Shown here one piece after another: positions 7,238 through 16,130 of a DNA stretch of 64,000 nucleotides (positions within the stretch are counted from its first letter, which is position 1; the number at the start of each line of letters is the position of its first letter). Source of the stretch: BRH-c25 sp035627615. GTDB taxonomy: Bacteria > Bacillota > Clostridia > Lutisporales > Lutisporaceae. The position numbers and the translations under genes were made by a program. The stretch covers positions 79,038 through 143,037 of the forward strand of contig DASPLL010000047.1 of the NCBI GenBank assembly GCA_035627615.1, written 5' to 3'. The notes under the pieces are model-generated. The model was not told the DNA's origin. It did not search any database and worked only from the letters and a program-made list of their open reading frames with translations.

Positions 7238-8773
7238 TTATTTGACGTATAGGATATTACCCTCTTTTATAGTGGCGACTACTGAAATTTCATTAAGACT
7301 TGAGCTTGCCTCCAAAGGGTTGGCATCAAGTATTACCAGGTCGGCGAGCTTACCCCTTTCGATGCTGCCCTTGGACTCCTCTTCAAATACTGCCTTAGCG
7401 CTGTTGATTGTAAACAGCTTTATCGCATCCTCAATGCTTATCGCATATTCAACGGTAGGATGGTTGACGGCAGAATAAATACCAAGTAAAGGATTCATCG
7501 GCGTCAGATCGCTGTCCGAGCCCCCGGCAACAATAAGGCCGGCTTTGATGTATTTGCTGAAAGGGTTGGTGCGCTTTCTCCTTGCTTCTCCCAGTCTGGT
7601 TTCGTACATTTTTCGGGCACCGCCCCACAAGTACTCATAAGTGGGTTGGACGGATGCAACCAGGCCTAGAGCTTTCGCCCTTTGTATATGTTCATCGGCA
7701 GGCATTTCAAAATGCTCGATACGGTGGCGGGGATCCTTTCTGGGGTATATAGCCTGAGCGTGTTCATAGGCTGTCAAAGCCTGCTCTATTGCCCTGCTTC
7801 CTATGGCATGTACCGCTATCTGCAGACCACTCCTGTGAGCTTCAAGAACAAAGCTGTTCAGCTCTTCCTGGCTGAAGTACAGGGTTCCGGAATTTGAGCT
7901 GTCATCTGAGTATGGCTCCGCCAATGCAGCAGTCCTTGATCCGAAGGAGCCGTCAAGAAATATTGTACCTCCGATTCTTTTCAGGCCTTTTTCCAGTATC
8001 TTTTCTACATTGACTGTCTGATAAAATAGTGTGATATCGATGGGAAAGGAGTTTTTATTCTCCAGCATGAACTCCGCATGCTTGTCATGAAAGGTGAAAC
8101 CACCCTCAACTGCATTGATTGAGGTTATTCCATTTTCAATGGCAATATTCAGAGCTTTATGGACTCCTCTGGCGATTTCGGCTTCTGATATCCTGCCAAG
8201 CATATGGCTTCTTACCAGGGCGCTGGCTCTTCCGGTAAGCTGTCCGTTTGGAAGACTGCGCCCATCCCTGACAATTCCGTCGAGGTTGAAAGGAAGATTG
8301 AGCATGTGCAGTGCCAGTGAGTTGACAATACTGGTATGGTAATCAACCCTGCTTATCCAAACGGGGTTATTGGGTGCACACCTGTCAAGCTCATAGCGAT
8401 TAGGCAGCCTTTTCTCAATAAGCTTGAGCTCATCAAAACCTATTCCTCTGATCATTTCTCCTTCAGGCAGCTGCGAAGCTTTGTGCCTTATTATGCTGAA
8501 CAGTTCATCCATGCACCTTATTTCACTCAGATTAAGGCTCAGGATATTGAGACCGGTTTGCACAAGATTCACGTGACTGTCATAAAAGCCGGGTAGTACG
8601 GTTTTTCCTATCAGATCCACCGCTTCTCCGGTGGTTCTGAGGTACTGCTCATAACCGCTGCCGCAGCCCAGGTCTATTATTCTGCCATCTTTGGCGGCAA
8701 GCCAGTTTACCACTGTGTTATTGCCATCTATGGTTAAAATAGTACCATTATACAACAACAAATCTACTTTCAT
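7238..8773 (-). CDS. Amidohydrolase of the YtcJ/NfdA family
   Basis: 511 residues. Metal-dependent amidohydrolase (TIM barrel, COG1574). Signatures: LLLYNGTILTIDGNNTV at the start, GFYDSHVNLVQTG (the usual HxH is reduced to HVN), IAVHAIGSRAIEQALTAYE, HRIEHFEMPADEHIQRAK, GGSDSDLTPMNPLLGIYSAV, and the C-terminal LADLVILDANPLEASS that closes the small beta domain. Relatives hydrolyse N-substituted formamides or similar amides; the substrate is unknown here. The ATG at 8773 is preceded by GGAAG. The neighbours, an M20 hydrolase and an NhaC antiporter, suggest a pathway that takes up and hydrolyses an amide or N-acyl compound. Confidence 0.85.
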   Translation of the reverse strand: MKVDLLLYNGTILTIDGNNTVVNWLAAKDGRIIDLGCGSGYEQYLRTTGEAVDLIGKTVLPGFYDSHVNLVQTGLNILSLNLSEIRCMDELFSIIRHKASQLPEGEMIRGIGFDELKLIEKRLPNRYELDRCAPNNPVWISRVDYHTSIVNSLALHMLNLPFNLDGIVRDGRSLPNGQLTGRASALVRSHMLGRISEAEIARGVHKALNIAIENGITSINAVEGGFTFHDKHAEFMLENKNSFPIDITLFYQTVNVEKILEKGLKRIGGTIFLDGSFGSRTAALAEPYSDDSSNSGTLYFSQEELNSFVLEAHRSGLQIAVHAIGSRAIEQALTAYEHAQAIYPRKDPRHRIEHFEMPADEHIQRAKALGLVASVQPTYEYLWGGARKMYETRLGEARRKRTNPFSKYIKAGLIVAGGSDSDLTPMNPLLGIYSAVNHPTVEYAISIEDAIKLFTINSAKAVFEEESKGSIERGKLADLVILDANPLEASSSLNEISVVATIKEGNILYVK

Positions 8774-8852
8774 GGGTTAAGACTTCCTTTCAGCAGTTTT
8801 GTATTAAGCCCTCGTTTAGATTCTACCACATATTACAGACAGAATGACATGG

Positions 8853-8893
8853 ATATTTTACAGGGGCGGATATTGTCCGCCCCTGTAAAATAT
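8853..8893. repeat. Perfect 18-bp-stem hairpin between M20 and amidohydrolase genes
   Basis: ATATTTTACAGGGGCGGA, 5-base loop, then the exact complement. It touches the M20 stop codon. There is no clear U-tract beyond the A/T part of the stem, so it may be a weak terminator/attenuator or a mobile hairpin of the GTAGGGGC-type intergenic family also seen at 20383 and 32698. Confidence 0.75.
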
Positions 8894-10098
8894 TATACCA
8901 GCAGTCTTACAAGATAATCAAACAGTATCTCGGCAGTTTTTACTACACTGCTTATCTGGACATATTCATCTGCCATGTGATAGTTTCTGCCCTGGGGTCC
9001 AAAAACCAAGGTGGGTATTTTCATACGGGCTCCTATATGGTTAAAATCGCCGATGCTTGAGAAATAGGCTATGTTCGCATTGGTACCACAGACTTTAGCT
9101 ATGCTTTCTGCAAAAAGCTTCGAACATGGATCATTCTCTTCTACTATATAGGGTTCAAAGCCCGCACAATCAGAATGGGGTGCATCTCTGAAGCTGAATT
9201 CCACTGAGCTTTTGATGTTTGCTTTTTTTACAGCATCAAATAATTCATTTTCTATATAGCCTCTATCTTCGCCTCTTACTACATGCCTGAATATGGTGAA
9301 ATATGCCTTGTCGGCCACACTGCAGGCTGCGCCGCCTCCGTTCATTTCGATGACTGATATGGAGCCCCTGCCAAGCTTATCATCGATAGTTGATATGGAT
9401 TTTTCAAGCTCCAGGAGCACTTTCGAGGCATCTGATATTGCATTTATGCCCAGCTCAGGATTTGCTGCATGGGAGGCCTTCCCTGTAAAGGTGACGGTAT
9501 AGTTCCAGCCGCCCCGTGCCCCGAGGCAGAGGCAGGGGAAGCTGGTGTCTGAGAATGAGCTGCTGGGTTCAGTCACTATTGCTATATCGGCTCTGTCAAT
9601 ATGCTTATCCAGGATCAATGCATCTGTACCCAGCCCGTAAGGGCCTTCTTCATCAGAAACGAAGGTATATAGTATTTCACCCCTGAAATGGGGAATAAGG
9701 CTTTTAAATGCTTCGATGGCGAGCAGCATAGCCGCTGCACCTGACTTCATATCCAGTGCACCCAGACCGTACATTTTATCCTCTTCAATTTCTGCTTTAA
9801 GAGGATTCCTGGTCCAGCCTTCACATATGTTGACGGTATCCAGATGAGCATTCAGAAGTACAGTAAGTCCATCTGATTCACCCTTTATCGAGCCTATGAT
9901 GTTTGTGCCGTCATAATGGGTGATTTTGTTTTCCTTATACCTGTGATACTGTGCCGGCAGCTGCTTTTCGCACAGCCAATGATATATAAAATCCATTATT
10001 TCTTCCTCATGAAAATACGGGCTGTGTATCTCGATGAGCTTTGACAGAAGTGTTTCTATGTTTTGGCGGTTTATATACCGGTCGATATTATAAATCAT
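8893..10098 (-). CDS. M20 family metallopeptidase/deacylase (ArgE/DapE-like)
   Basis: 401 residues from the ATG at 10098, which has AGGAGG 12 bases upstream; an earlier ATG at 10149 has no such site. Zinc-ligand motifs of M20 are clear: LLNAHLDTVNICEG, GLGALDMKSGAAAM (bridging Asp), FVSDEEGPYGLG (catalytic and ligand Glu), VTEPSS, and the final HMADEYV histidine. The dimerisation segment includes GRGSISVIEMNGG and SHAANPELGINAI. Such enzymes deacylate N-acyl amino acids or cleave small peptides; the substrate is not determined by sequence. It lies 90 bases after the NhaC gene in the same direction. Confidence 0.88.
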   Translation of the reverse strand: MIYNIDRYINRQNIETLLSKLIEIHSPYFHEEEIMDFIYHWLCEKQLPAQYHRYKENKITHYDGTNIIGSIKGESDGLTVLLNAHLDTVNICEGWTRNPLKAEIEEDKMYGLGALDMKSGAAAMLLAIEAFKSLIPHFRGEILYTFVSDEEGPYGLGTDALILDKHIDRADIAIVTEPSSSFSDTSFPCLCLGARGGWNYTVTFTGKASHAANPELGINAISDASKVLLELEKSISTIDDKLGRGSISVIEMNGGGAACSVADKAYFTIFRHVVRGEDRGYIENELFDAVKKANIKSSVEFSFRDAPHSDCAGFEPYIVEENDPCSKLFAESIAKVCGTNANIAYFSSIGDFNHIGARMKIPTLVFGPQGRNYHMADEYVQISSVVKTAEILFDYLVRLLV

Positions 10099-10188
10099 AG
10101 TAAAGATATACCTCCTGTTGCTTTTTAACACAGCAGTTAAACTTCTCACGTGTTAAAGGTGCAATTCCTTTCCCTAAAGGTTTCAGAA

Positions 10189-11634
10189 CTATGCAGACAT
10201 ATTTTCATTGTCATGATAAGTCTTTGCAGTGCGGATGTCGCCTTCCTTAAACATGAATTTTCCTGTAACGGCATATATGATCGCAATTACCGGTGAGAGG
10301 AATGCCAGATATACATAGGGCAGATAATCCATGGTAGCTACACCCAGCGCACCGGTGAAGAAAACGCCGCAGAGTCCCCAGGGGACAAGAGGAGAGGTCA
10401 CCGTAGCGGAGTCCTCACAGGTCCTTGAACATACCATTGGAAGAAGACGTAGCTTCTTATACGCAGGAATAAGCATGCGCCCGGGTATGATTATAGCCAT
10501 GTACTGGCTGGCTGAGAAAAGGTTGACTATTATGGAGGATATGACATGTGTAACGATCAGTCCCTTCACACTGCTTACAATTGATGAGATCTTGTCAAGC
10601 AGGACCTCCAATACTCTGGTTTTTTCAAGCAGACCGCCGAAGCTCAAAGCAATGAAACCGAGGGAAATAGTCCACATCATACTTTGCAGGCCGCCGCGGC
10701 TTAAGAGACTATCCACTGCTGCAACACCTGTTTCTGATACAAAGCCGTCATTCATGAAGGAGAGCATCTCACCGATTCCATAGCCCTGGAATATTATCCC
10801 GAAGGCTGCACCTAATAATGAAGATATGACCATAACCGCAAGTCCCGATACCTTTTTGACTGCCAGTACAACAACCAGAACAGGCAGCAGAAGTGTAACC
10901 GGGCTTATGAAATAGTTGGCCTTCAGACCGTCAAGTATAGCATCAACAGTGGAGGTATCTATTGCTTTGCCGCCATACCCCATACCTATGATTCCGTAAA
11001 TGATCAGAGAAATAATTATAGCGGGTCCGGTTGTATATATCATGCTTCTGATATGGTCGAACAGGTCTGATTCCGCAACTCCCGCTGCAAGATTGGTGGA
11101 ATCCGAGAGCGGTGACATTTTATCGCCGAAGATAGAGCCTGATATGACAGCACCGGCTGTTATTGCAGGAGGTACTCCAAGTCCTATTCCAACTCCCATG
11201 AAAGCAACACCGAAGGTCGCACCTGTTGTCCAGGAGCTTCCTGTTGCGAGTGAAGCCATAGAGCAAACAAGACAGACGGTGAATAGGAATACGGAAGGAG
11301 ACAGGATCTTCAGTCCGTAATAAATGAGAGTTGGGATCGTACCGGAGGTAATCCATGTGGAGATCAATACTCCGACAAGCATCAGTATAAGCATGGGAAG
11401 CATTGCGATCTGGCAGCCGTAGAGTATGCCTTCCTCAATATCCTTCCATGTAAAGCCTGACATCAGCGCTACTATTGATGCAACAACTGAAGCCAGTATC
11501 AGGGTTATATGGGTGACCCAGTCCTGGTGCAGTACAAATACCTGCCCATACATCGCAACGCAAAGAAATAGAATAACAAAAAGTGCAGCTCCGAAGCTAG
11601 GTTTCTTTTCTTTTACCTTAATAGGATCTGACAT
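10189..11634 (-). CDS. NhaC-family Na+/H+ antiporter
   Basis: 481 residues from the ATG at 11634 (MSDPIKVKEKKPSFG), favoured by AAGGAG 10 bases upstream. About 11-12 hydrophobic segments span the length. NhaC signatures include TGSSWTTGATFGVAFMGVG, ISGSIFGDKMSPLSDSTNLA (the conserved D-S-T region) and EDSATVTSPLVPWGLCGVFF. The family exchanges Na+ for H+ or, in some members, a substrate such as malate/lactate. As first gene of the operon with an M20 deacylase and an amidohydrolase, substrate-coupled exchange is possible. Inner-membrane protein. A MITE-like element lies about 150 bases upstream. Confidence 0.9.
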   Translation of the reverse strand: MSDPIKVKEKKPSFGAALFVILFLCVAMYGQVFVLHQDWVTHITLILASVVASIVALMSGFTWKDIEEGILYGCQIAMLPMLILMLVGVLISTWITSGTIPTLIYYGLKILSPSVFLFTVCLVCSMASLATGSSWTTGATFGVAFMGVGIGLGVPPAITAGAVISGSIFGDKMSPLSDSTNLAAGVAESDLFDHIRSMIYTTGPAIIISLIIYGIIGMGYGGKAIDTSTVDAILDGLKANYFISPVTLLLPVLVVVLAVKKVSGLAVMVISSLLGAAFGIIFQGYGIGEMLSFMNDGFVSETGVAAVDSLLSRGGLQSMMWTISLGFIALSFGGLLEKTRVLEVLLDKISSIVSSVKGLIVTHVISSIIVNLFSASQYMAIIIPGRMLIPAYKKLRLLPMVCSRTCEDSATVTSPLVPWGLCGVFFTGALGVATMDYLPYVYLAFLSPVIAIIYAVTGKFMFKEGDIRTAKTYHDNENMSA

Positions 11635-11781
11635 GCATAAATCACTCCTTTTATTGATTTGACTCATTCTAGCATGCAAGTATTATAAGCACTGTTTTAA
11701 ATTGTGTTTATGCAGAAAATTCTTGAAATAAATTTTTAAACGGTTTTTAAACATTAATTCTAGTTGTTTCATAATAAATCC

Positions 11782-12248
11782 TTTGTATAATAGTAGAAAG
11801 ATGCGACATAACTGAAGTAAGTGAAAACAATGGACTGCTATGAAATATTACTCCTCAGCCGAAGCTCCGCAACCAGAACTTCTAAACTCATTCCGGGCAG
11901 CATCAAAACTCGCTCCGCTCAAACACTTGATGCTGCTTTCCTCCATTTCGTTAAGAAGTTCTAAGGTTTCTACGCAAGGCTGCTCCACAATATTTCACAG
12001 CAGTCCAAGTCCGTGATGCACTATGGAAGCCCGTATAGGACAACGAACACCGACGTGGGGAAGCTATGTTTGACGAAGCCTTTCACTGACCTCGGAACGG
12101 GAATACCTCGAGCAAAATAACCAGACGGGCCCGCAGCGATGGGACCCCCGCCAGTGATTTTGCTGGCTTTGAAAGGCGAGGAGGACATACATCCCCTACA
12201 GTCGGAATTCTCCACAAACTATGTCGCATCTTTCTACTATTTTGTATA
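11782..12248. mobile_element. 451-bp MITE-like element with 21-bp TIRs and 8-bp target duplication
   Basis: A 21-bp perfect terminal inverted repeat starting ATAGTAGAAAGATGCGACAT occupies 11790-11810 and, inverted, 12220-12240. The 8-bp direct repeat TTTGTATA flanks it at 11782-11789 and 12241-12248, as expected for a target duplication. The interior has no plausible gene. It holds a long imperfect inverted repeat (11832 to 12006; ends GGACTGCT(A/G)TGAAATATT) with a nested perfect hairpin GCAGCATCAA/TTGATGCTGC (11897-11936), then a GC-rich, hairpin-rich half (12007-12219). This explains the otherwise gene-free 660-base gap between nhaC and the dehydrogenase. No transposase is in the window. 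Confidence 0.88.
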
Positions 12249-12260
12249 GGTACATTTTGA

Positions 12261-12266
12261 TATAAT
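12261..12266 (+). promoter_or_regulatory. Possible -10 box for the hydroxyacid dehydrogenase
   Basis: TATAAT lies 30 bases before the start codon and 20 bases downstream of the MITE-like element. At the usual 17-base spacing the -35 position falls on the element's right terminus (TATTTT, poor match), so the insertion may have replaced or altered the original -35 element. Confidence 0.4.
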
Positions 12267-12295
12267 TTAGGTACACGAGTAAGGGAGGTATGAGA

Positions 12296-13276
12296 ATGGT
12301 TAAAAAAAGAGTATATGTCACAAGACAGATACCGGAAGCTGCCCTTCTTGACTTGAAGGAAGAATTTGACGTAGCTGTCAACCCTTATGACAGAGTGCTT
12401 GAGAGGCAGGAGCTGTTGAAGGGTGTAAAGGGCATGGATGCAGTGCTTTGCCTGCTTACTGACACTATAGATTCAGAGGTGTTCAATGCCGCAGGTCCCC
12501 AATGCAGGATATTCGCCAACTATGCAGTGGGCTACAACAATATTGATGTTGCCGAGGCTTCAAAGAGAGGCATAATAGTCACAAATACGCCGGATGTGCT
12601 CAATGATGCAACCGCAGATCTGGCCTGGACACTGCTTTTTGCAGTATCCAGAAGAGTAGTTGAATGTGACAGCTTTGCCAGAGCAGGGAAATTCAAAGGC
12701 TGGGGGCCTATGCTGATGCTGGGCAAGGACATAACCGGCAAAAAGCTCGGCGTAGTGGGAGCAGGCCGAATTGGCTTCAATTTCGCCAAAAAGGCAAAGG
12801 GATTTGATATGGAGATACTTTATACCAGTACAAAACCGAATCAGGAGATGGAAATACGGCTTGGTGCAAGGTTCACAGACAAGGAAACCTTACTCCGGGA
12901 AGCTGATTTTATATCTGTCCATGTTCCGCTGACGCCATCTACAAGACACTATATAAGCGAGAACGAATTCAAGCTGATGAAGAAGACCGCCGTACTTATA
13001 AATACTTCACGCGGGCCGGTTGTTGACGAAAAGGCGCTGGTACAGGCTTTGAAAAGCGGTGAGATATGGGGCGCAGGCTTGGATGTTTTTGAAAATGAGC
13101 CGGATATAGAACCGGGGTTAATAGAGCTTGATAATGTTGTTATCTTGCCGCATATCGCATCTGCTACCATAGAGACAAGGACAAACATGGGGCTTATTGC
13201 AGCACGGAACATTATAAAGGTACTCAAGGGAGATATGCCTGAAACTTGTATTAATCCGGAGGTTTTAGAAAGATAA
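12296..13276 (+). CDS. D-2-hydroxyacid dehydrogenase, glyoxylate/hydroxypyruvate reductase type
   Basis: 326 residues from the ATG at 12296 (7 bases after GGGAGG; ATG 12290 would be only 1 base away). NAD(P)-dependent reduction of glyoxylate or hydroxypyruvate, or glycerate oxidation. Evidence: start KKRVYVTRQIPEAALLDLKE, NYAVGYNNIDVAEASKRGI, Rossmann motif GVVGAGRIGFNFAKKAKGF (GxGxxG), the catalytic Arg in LINTSRGPVVDEKAL, Glu in GAGLDVFENEPDIEP, and His in ILPHIASAT. The GhrB/glycerate-dehydrogenase subgroup is the best fit. It connects to the glycerate kinase at 41.7 kb only by pathway logic. Its upstream region abuts the MITE-like element. Confidence 0.9.
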   Translation: MVKKRVYVTRQIPEAALLDLKEEFDVAVNPYDRVLERQELLKGVKGMDAVLCLLTDTIDSEVFNAAGPQCRIFANYAVGYNNIDVAEASKRGIIVTNTPDVLNDATADLAWTLLFAVSRRVVECDSFARAGKFKGWGPMLMLGKDITGKKLGVVGAGRIGFNFAKKAKGFDMEILYTSTKPNQEMEIRLGARFTDKETLLREADFISVHVPLTPSTRHYISENEFKLMKKTAVLINTSRGPVVDEKALVQALKSGEIWGAGLDVFENEPDIEPGLIELDNVVILPHIASATIETRTNMGLIAARNIIKVLKGDMPETCINPEVLER

Positions 13277-13288
13277 GGGTATAGTTGA

Positions 13289-13870
13289 TCAGACCGGAAC
13301 AGCAACGAAAAATAATTTTCTGTAAAGGAGCAGCTGACTGAAACGTCTTATAATCTGCGTTTCATAGTCGAATCGGACGAACATTTCTATATATTCATCC
13401 TCGGTTCGTATATATTTCCCCTTATCAAACCAAGACATATATGAGTTGCTCAAATATGTCCCCTTAAACAGGCAGGGCTCAATAACCAATACTTTTCCTG
13501 TACTGGTCAATACTCTTCTGAACTCGTTCAAGTAATCGCTTATTTCCCTGGAAGCAATGTGATGCAGTACTGAAACAATAAGAACGTAATCCACCGATGC
13601 ATCGGGAACCGGCAGCTTGTTTCCTGTCAGTAATCCGAAATTATATCCAGGGTTGATTTTTCTTGCATACTCAACCCTTCTATTATCACAGTCCAAACCA
13701 AGATATGAGGGGGATGAGAACAATGCTGCACTTGAACCTACTCCACATCCAAAATCAATGATTTTCTTATTTTCAAAGTTAAAACCGTCTTTAAGCGTAT
13801 TGTAAATATACCTGTTTAAAAACCAGGTTGGTCTTATCAGACGATGATAAAGTATTGGCGATAATTCCAC
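13289..13870 (-). CDS. Class I SAM-dependent methyltransferase
   Basis: 193 residues from a GTG with AAAGG about 13 bases upstream. Motif I is IDFGCGVGSSAALF (residues ~40-53); the acidic end of strand 2 is YLGLDCDNRRVEYARKI; motif IV-like DYVLIVSVLHHIA; post-motif EFRRVLTSTGKVLVIEP. This matches the Methyltransf_11 group that often acts on small molecules or lipids. The substrate is unknown. It converges on the dehydrogenase, ending 12 bases beyond that gene's stop. Confidence 0.85.
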   Translation of the reverse strand: MELSPILYHRLIRPTWFLNRYIYNTLKDGFNFENKKIIDFGCGVGSSAALFSSPSYLGLDCDNRRVEYARKINPGYNFGLLTGNKLPVPDASVDYVLIVSVLHHIASREISDYLNEFRRVLTSTGKVLVIEPCLFKGTYLSNSYMSWFDKGKYIRTEDEYIEMFVRFDYETQIIRRFSQLLLYRKLFFVAVPV

Positions 13871-14035
13871 TGCTATTCACACTACCTTTGCATAAAAGTA
13901 TATTAGCTTAACAAAATAATAAAATATGCTGACATAAATATTTTAACCATTCAAATTTCAATTATAATGACTATATTTGGTTATACAGTAGAAGTATTAT
14001 AGATGCTTTATAAACGTAGGAAAGGAGAGAGTGGG

Positions 14036-14947
14036 ATGCATAAAGCCGGTTATTTGACACTTCTTGAAAGCGGTGAACTATTAAAGCGGGTTGAGGTACT
14101 TAATAATATGCTTGAAGACTGTGTGCTGTGCCCCCATCAATGCAAGGTAAACAGGATAAAGGGCGAAAAAGGATACTGCAAAACTCTTTATAATGTAGTA
14201 GTGTCGGGTGCAGGTCCACATTTCGGAGAAGAGGATGAGTTGGTAGGATATAATGGATCAGGAACAATATTCTTTTCGCACTGCAATCTGAGGTGTGCTT
14301 TCTGTCAGAACTATGAGACAAGCTACTGCGGAGAGGGGGATGAGGTGACAGTGCAGGACCTCGCAGAAATCATGGTATCTCTTCAGCAAAGAGGATGCCA
14401 CAATATTAATCTGGTCTCTCCAAGTCACATAGTACCTCAGATAGTCGAAGCTATTTATACTGCATCACGGGCAGGGTTGAAAATACCCATTGTATATAAT
14501 TCGGGCGGATATGATCTTACTGACACTCTAAAGCTCCTGGCAGGGATTGTTGATATATATATGCCGGACATCAAGTTCTCCAATGATGAGCTTGCCAGGA
14601 GATATACAGGGGTAAAAGAATATTCCAGGATTGCAAAGGCTGCAGTAAAGGAGATGTACATACAGGTTGGGAACCTCGAGGTGGATAATGAAAACATTGC
14701 ATATAAAGGTCTTTTAATAAGACATCTTGTACTTCCACAAAATCTTGCAGGTACGGAAGAGATAATGAGGTTCATTGGAAAGGAGCTTTCAAAGGATGTA
14801 TATGTGAATATTATGGCCCAGTACTATCCTGAACACAAGGCATATGAAATTCCGGAGCTCAGCAGGCGTATTACCAGGGAGGAGTATGGAAAGGCGGTGG
14901 AAGCTGCAAGAAAAGCCGGTTTAACCAGATATACAGCCAATATTTGA
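14036..14947 (+). CDS. PflX-like radical SAM protein (COG1313)
   Basis: 303 residues from the ATG at 14036, which has AAAGGAG upstream; an ATG at 14003 lacks a site. The N-terminal cysteine set CVLCPHQCKVNRIKGEKGYC (~23-42) and the radical SAM triad CNLRCAFCQNYE (CxxxCxxC, ~83-94) are both intact. Further family segments: GSGTIFFSHCNLRC, NINLVSPSHIVPQIVEA, VYNSGGYD, DIYMPDIKFS and LVLPQNLAGTEEIM. PflX relatives resemble pyruvate formate-lyase activase, but their substrate is not established. Stand-alone gene; no pfl gene is in the window. Confidence 0.88.
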   Translation: MHKAGYLTLLESGELLKRVEVLNNMLEDCVLCPHQCKVNRIKGEKGYCKTLYNVVVSGAGPHFGEEDELVGYNGSGTIFFSHCNLRCAFCQNYETSYCGEGDEVTVQDLAEIMVSLQQRGCHNINLVSPSHIVPQIVEAIYTASRAGLKIPIVYNSGGYDLTDTLKLLAGIVDIYMPDIKFSNDELARRYTGVKEYSRIAKAAVKEMYIQVGNLEVDNENIAYKGLLIRHLVLPQNLAGTEEIMRFIGKELSKDVYVNIMAQYYPEHKAYEIPELSRRITREEYGKAVEAARKAGLTRYTANI

Positions 14948-15108
14948 TATTCAACAAGCGAAGATGTCAGGATTGCGAAGGTGGAGCGCATAATATTATC
15001 CGGCAGCCTTAAGAAGGAGAATATTATGTTCTGTAGAATTAATAATTATAGGAACATATCATGAGAAGATAAAGAGTGTCGATAAACTCGGAGGGAATGT
15101 ATCATAAC

Positions 15109-16119
15109 ATGAAAGCAGTGAAAAGAGTCTTTAATTTCATAAACAAGCATGCAATACTGATTCTGATGATTCTGATATGTATGACCAGTGGTTTTCTTTT
15201 CTGGATTCAGAGGGAAGAAGCCAATATTTTCATATCCAAGCCCAGGTACCATTTTTATTTCATAGCGCAGAACCTGGTAGATCCTTTCTGGAAGGAAGTA
15301 AGGCAAGGTCTGGAGGCTGCTGCAAAGGAGCAAAAGGTTGTAGTGGAATTCAATGCACCCAGATTCAACAGTCCCCAGGAGGAGCTGAGGTTCCTTGATA
15401 TAGCCGTGACTTCGGAAGTGGACGGAATAATAACCCATGTATCCAGTGACACTGATTTCACAAGTCTTATAAATAAGGCAACAGGAATAGGCATACCTGT
15501 AGTGACCATAGAGAATGACGACAAGAACAGCGACAGGAATTCCTTTGTAGGCACCAACAGTTTTGAACTGGGGAAGGCGGCTGCAGAGCTTATGATAAAA
15601 GCTACCGGCGGGAGAGCCAATATTGCTGTTATTGTAAGCAATGACCTGGAGCCTGATGCAACCAGTCAAAACCTGAAAATGAATGGTTTTTTAAGCACTC
15701 TGAAGGATTATCCGGAAATGAAGGTAGTAAGGACCTATACATCGAAAATGGGAATTCTAAGTGCAGAGGAGATCACACAGGCAATTCTAAGCGGTATTGA
15801 CAATATTAACGCTATATTTACAACAAGTTCAGTGGATACAATTGGCTCAACCCAGCTGGTAGTAGACAGGAACAGAGTCGGTAGTATAGCAATTGTAGGT
15901 TATGGAGACACGGAGGAGATACTCAGATATATCAGCAAGGATATAATTTACGGTACTGTTATGAGTGATCCATACAAGATGGGCTATGAAAGCCTCAATG
16001 CAATGATTGATATAAAAGAAAAAAACAATGTTTCCACCTTTATTGATACAGGAGTTAAGGTTATCACAAAGGATAATGTTGATGAATATGAGAAAAAATC
16101 CGCTACACTGAAAGAATAG
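15109..16119 (+). CDS. Membrane-anchored periplasmic sugar-binding-like sensor protein
   Basis: 336 residues from the ATG at 15109; GGAGGG lies 13 bases upstream, a GTG at 15076 and an ATG at 15097 being alternatives. One uncleaved-looking transmembrane helix (~14-33, AILILMILICMTSGFLFW) is followed by a Peripla_BP_4 (RbsB-like) domain: YHFYFIAQNLVDPFWKEVRQ, DGIITHVSSDTDF, GIPVVTIENDD, FVGTNSFELGKAAAELM, IVGYGDTEEILRYI. No lipobox is seen and no ABC transporter is nearby. It sits 11 bases before a YesM-type kinase, so it probably presents a ligand to that sensor. Confidence 0.85.
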   Translation: MKAVKRVFNFINKHAILILMILICMTSGFLFWIQREEANIFISKPRYHFYFIAQNLVDPFWKEVRQGLEAAAKEQKVVVEFNAPRFNSPQEELRFLDIAVTSEVDGIITHVSSDTDFTSLINKATGIGIPVVTIENDDKNSDRNSFVGTNSFELGKAAAELMIKATGGRANIAVIVSNDLEPDATSQNLKMNGFLSTLKDYPEMKVVRTYTSKMGILSAEEITQAILSGIDNINAIFTTSSVDTIGSTQLVVDRNRVGSIAIVGYGDTEEILRYISKDIIYGTVMSDPYKMGYESLNAMIDIKEKNNVSTFIDTGVKVITKDNVDEYEKKSATLKE

Positions 16120-16130
16120 CTGGTGATGGC

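Noticed and set aside
12021..12215. 64-aa minus-strand ORF inside the MITE-like element
   Set aside because: No ribosome binding site, hairpin-rich DNA in every frame and no recognisable protein; explained by the element's structure.
11790..12240. Group II intron or IscB-associated (HEARO) RNA as full explanation
   Set aside because: Perfect TIRs and an 8-bp target duplication point to a transposon-type element; I cannot match an intron domain V or a HEARO consensus by eye, so it is left only as a test.
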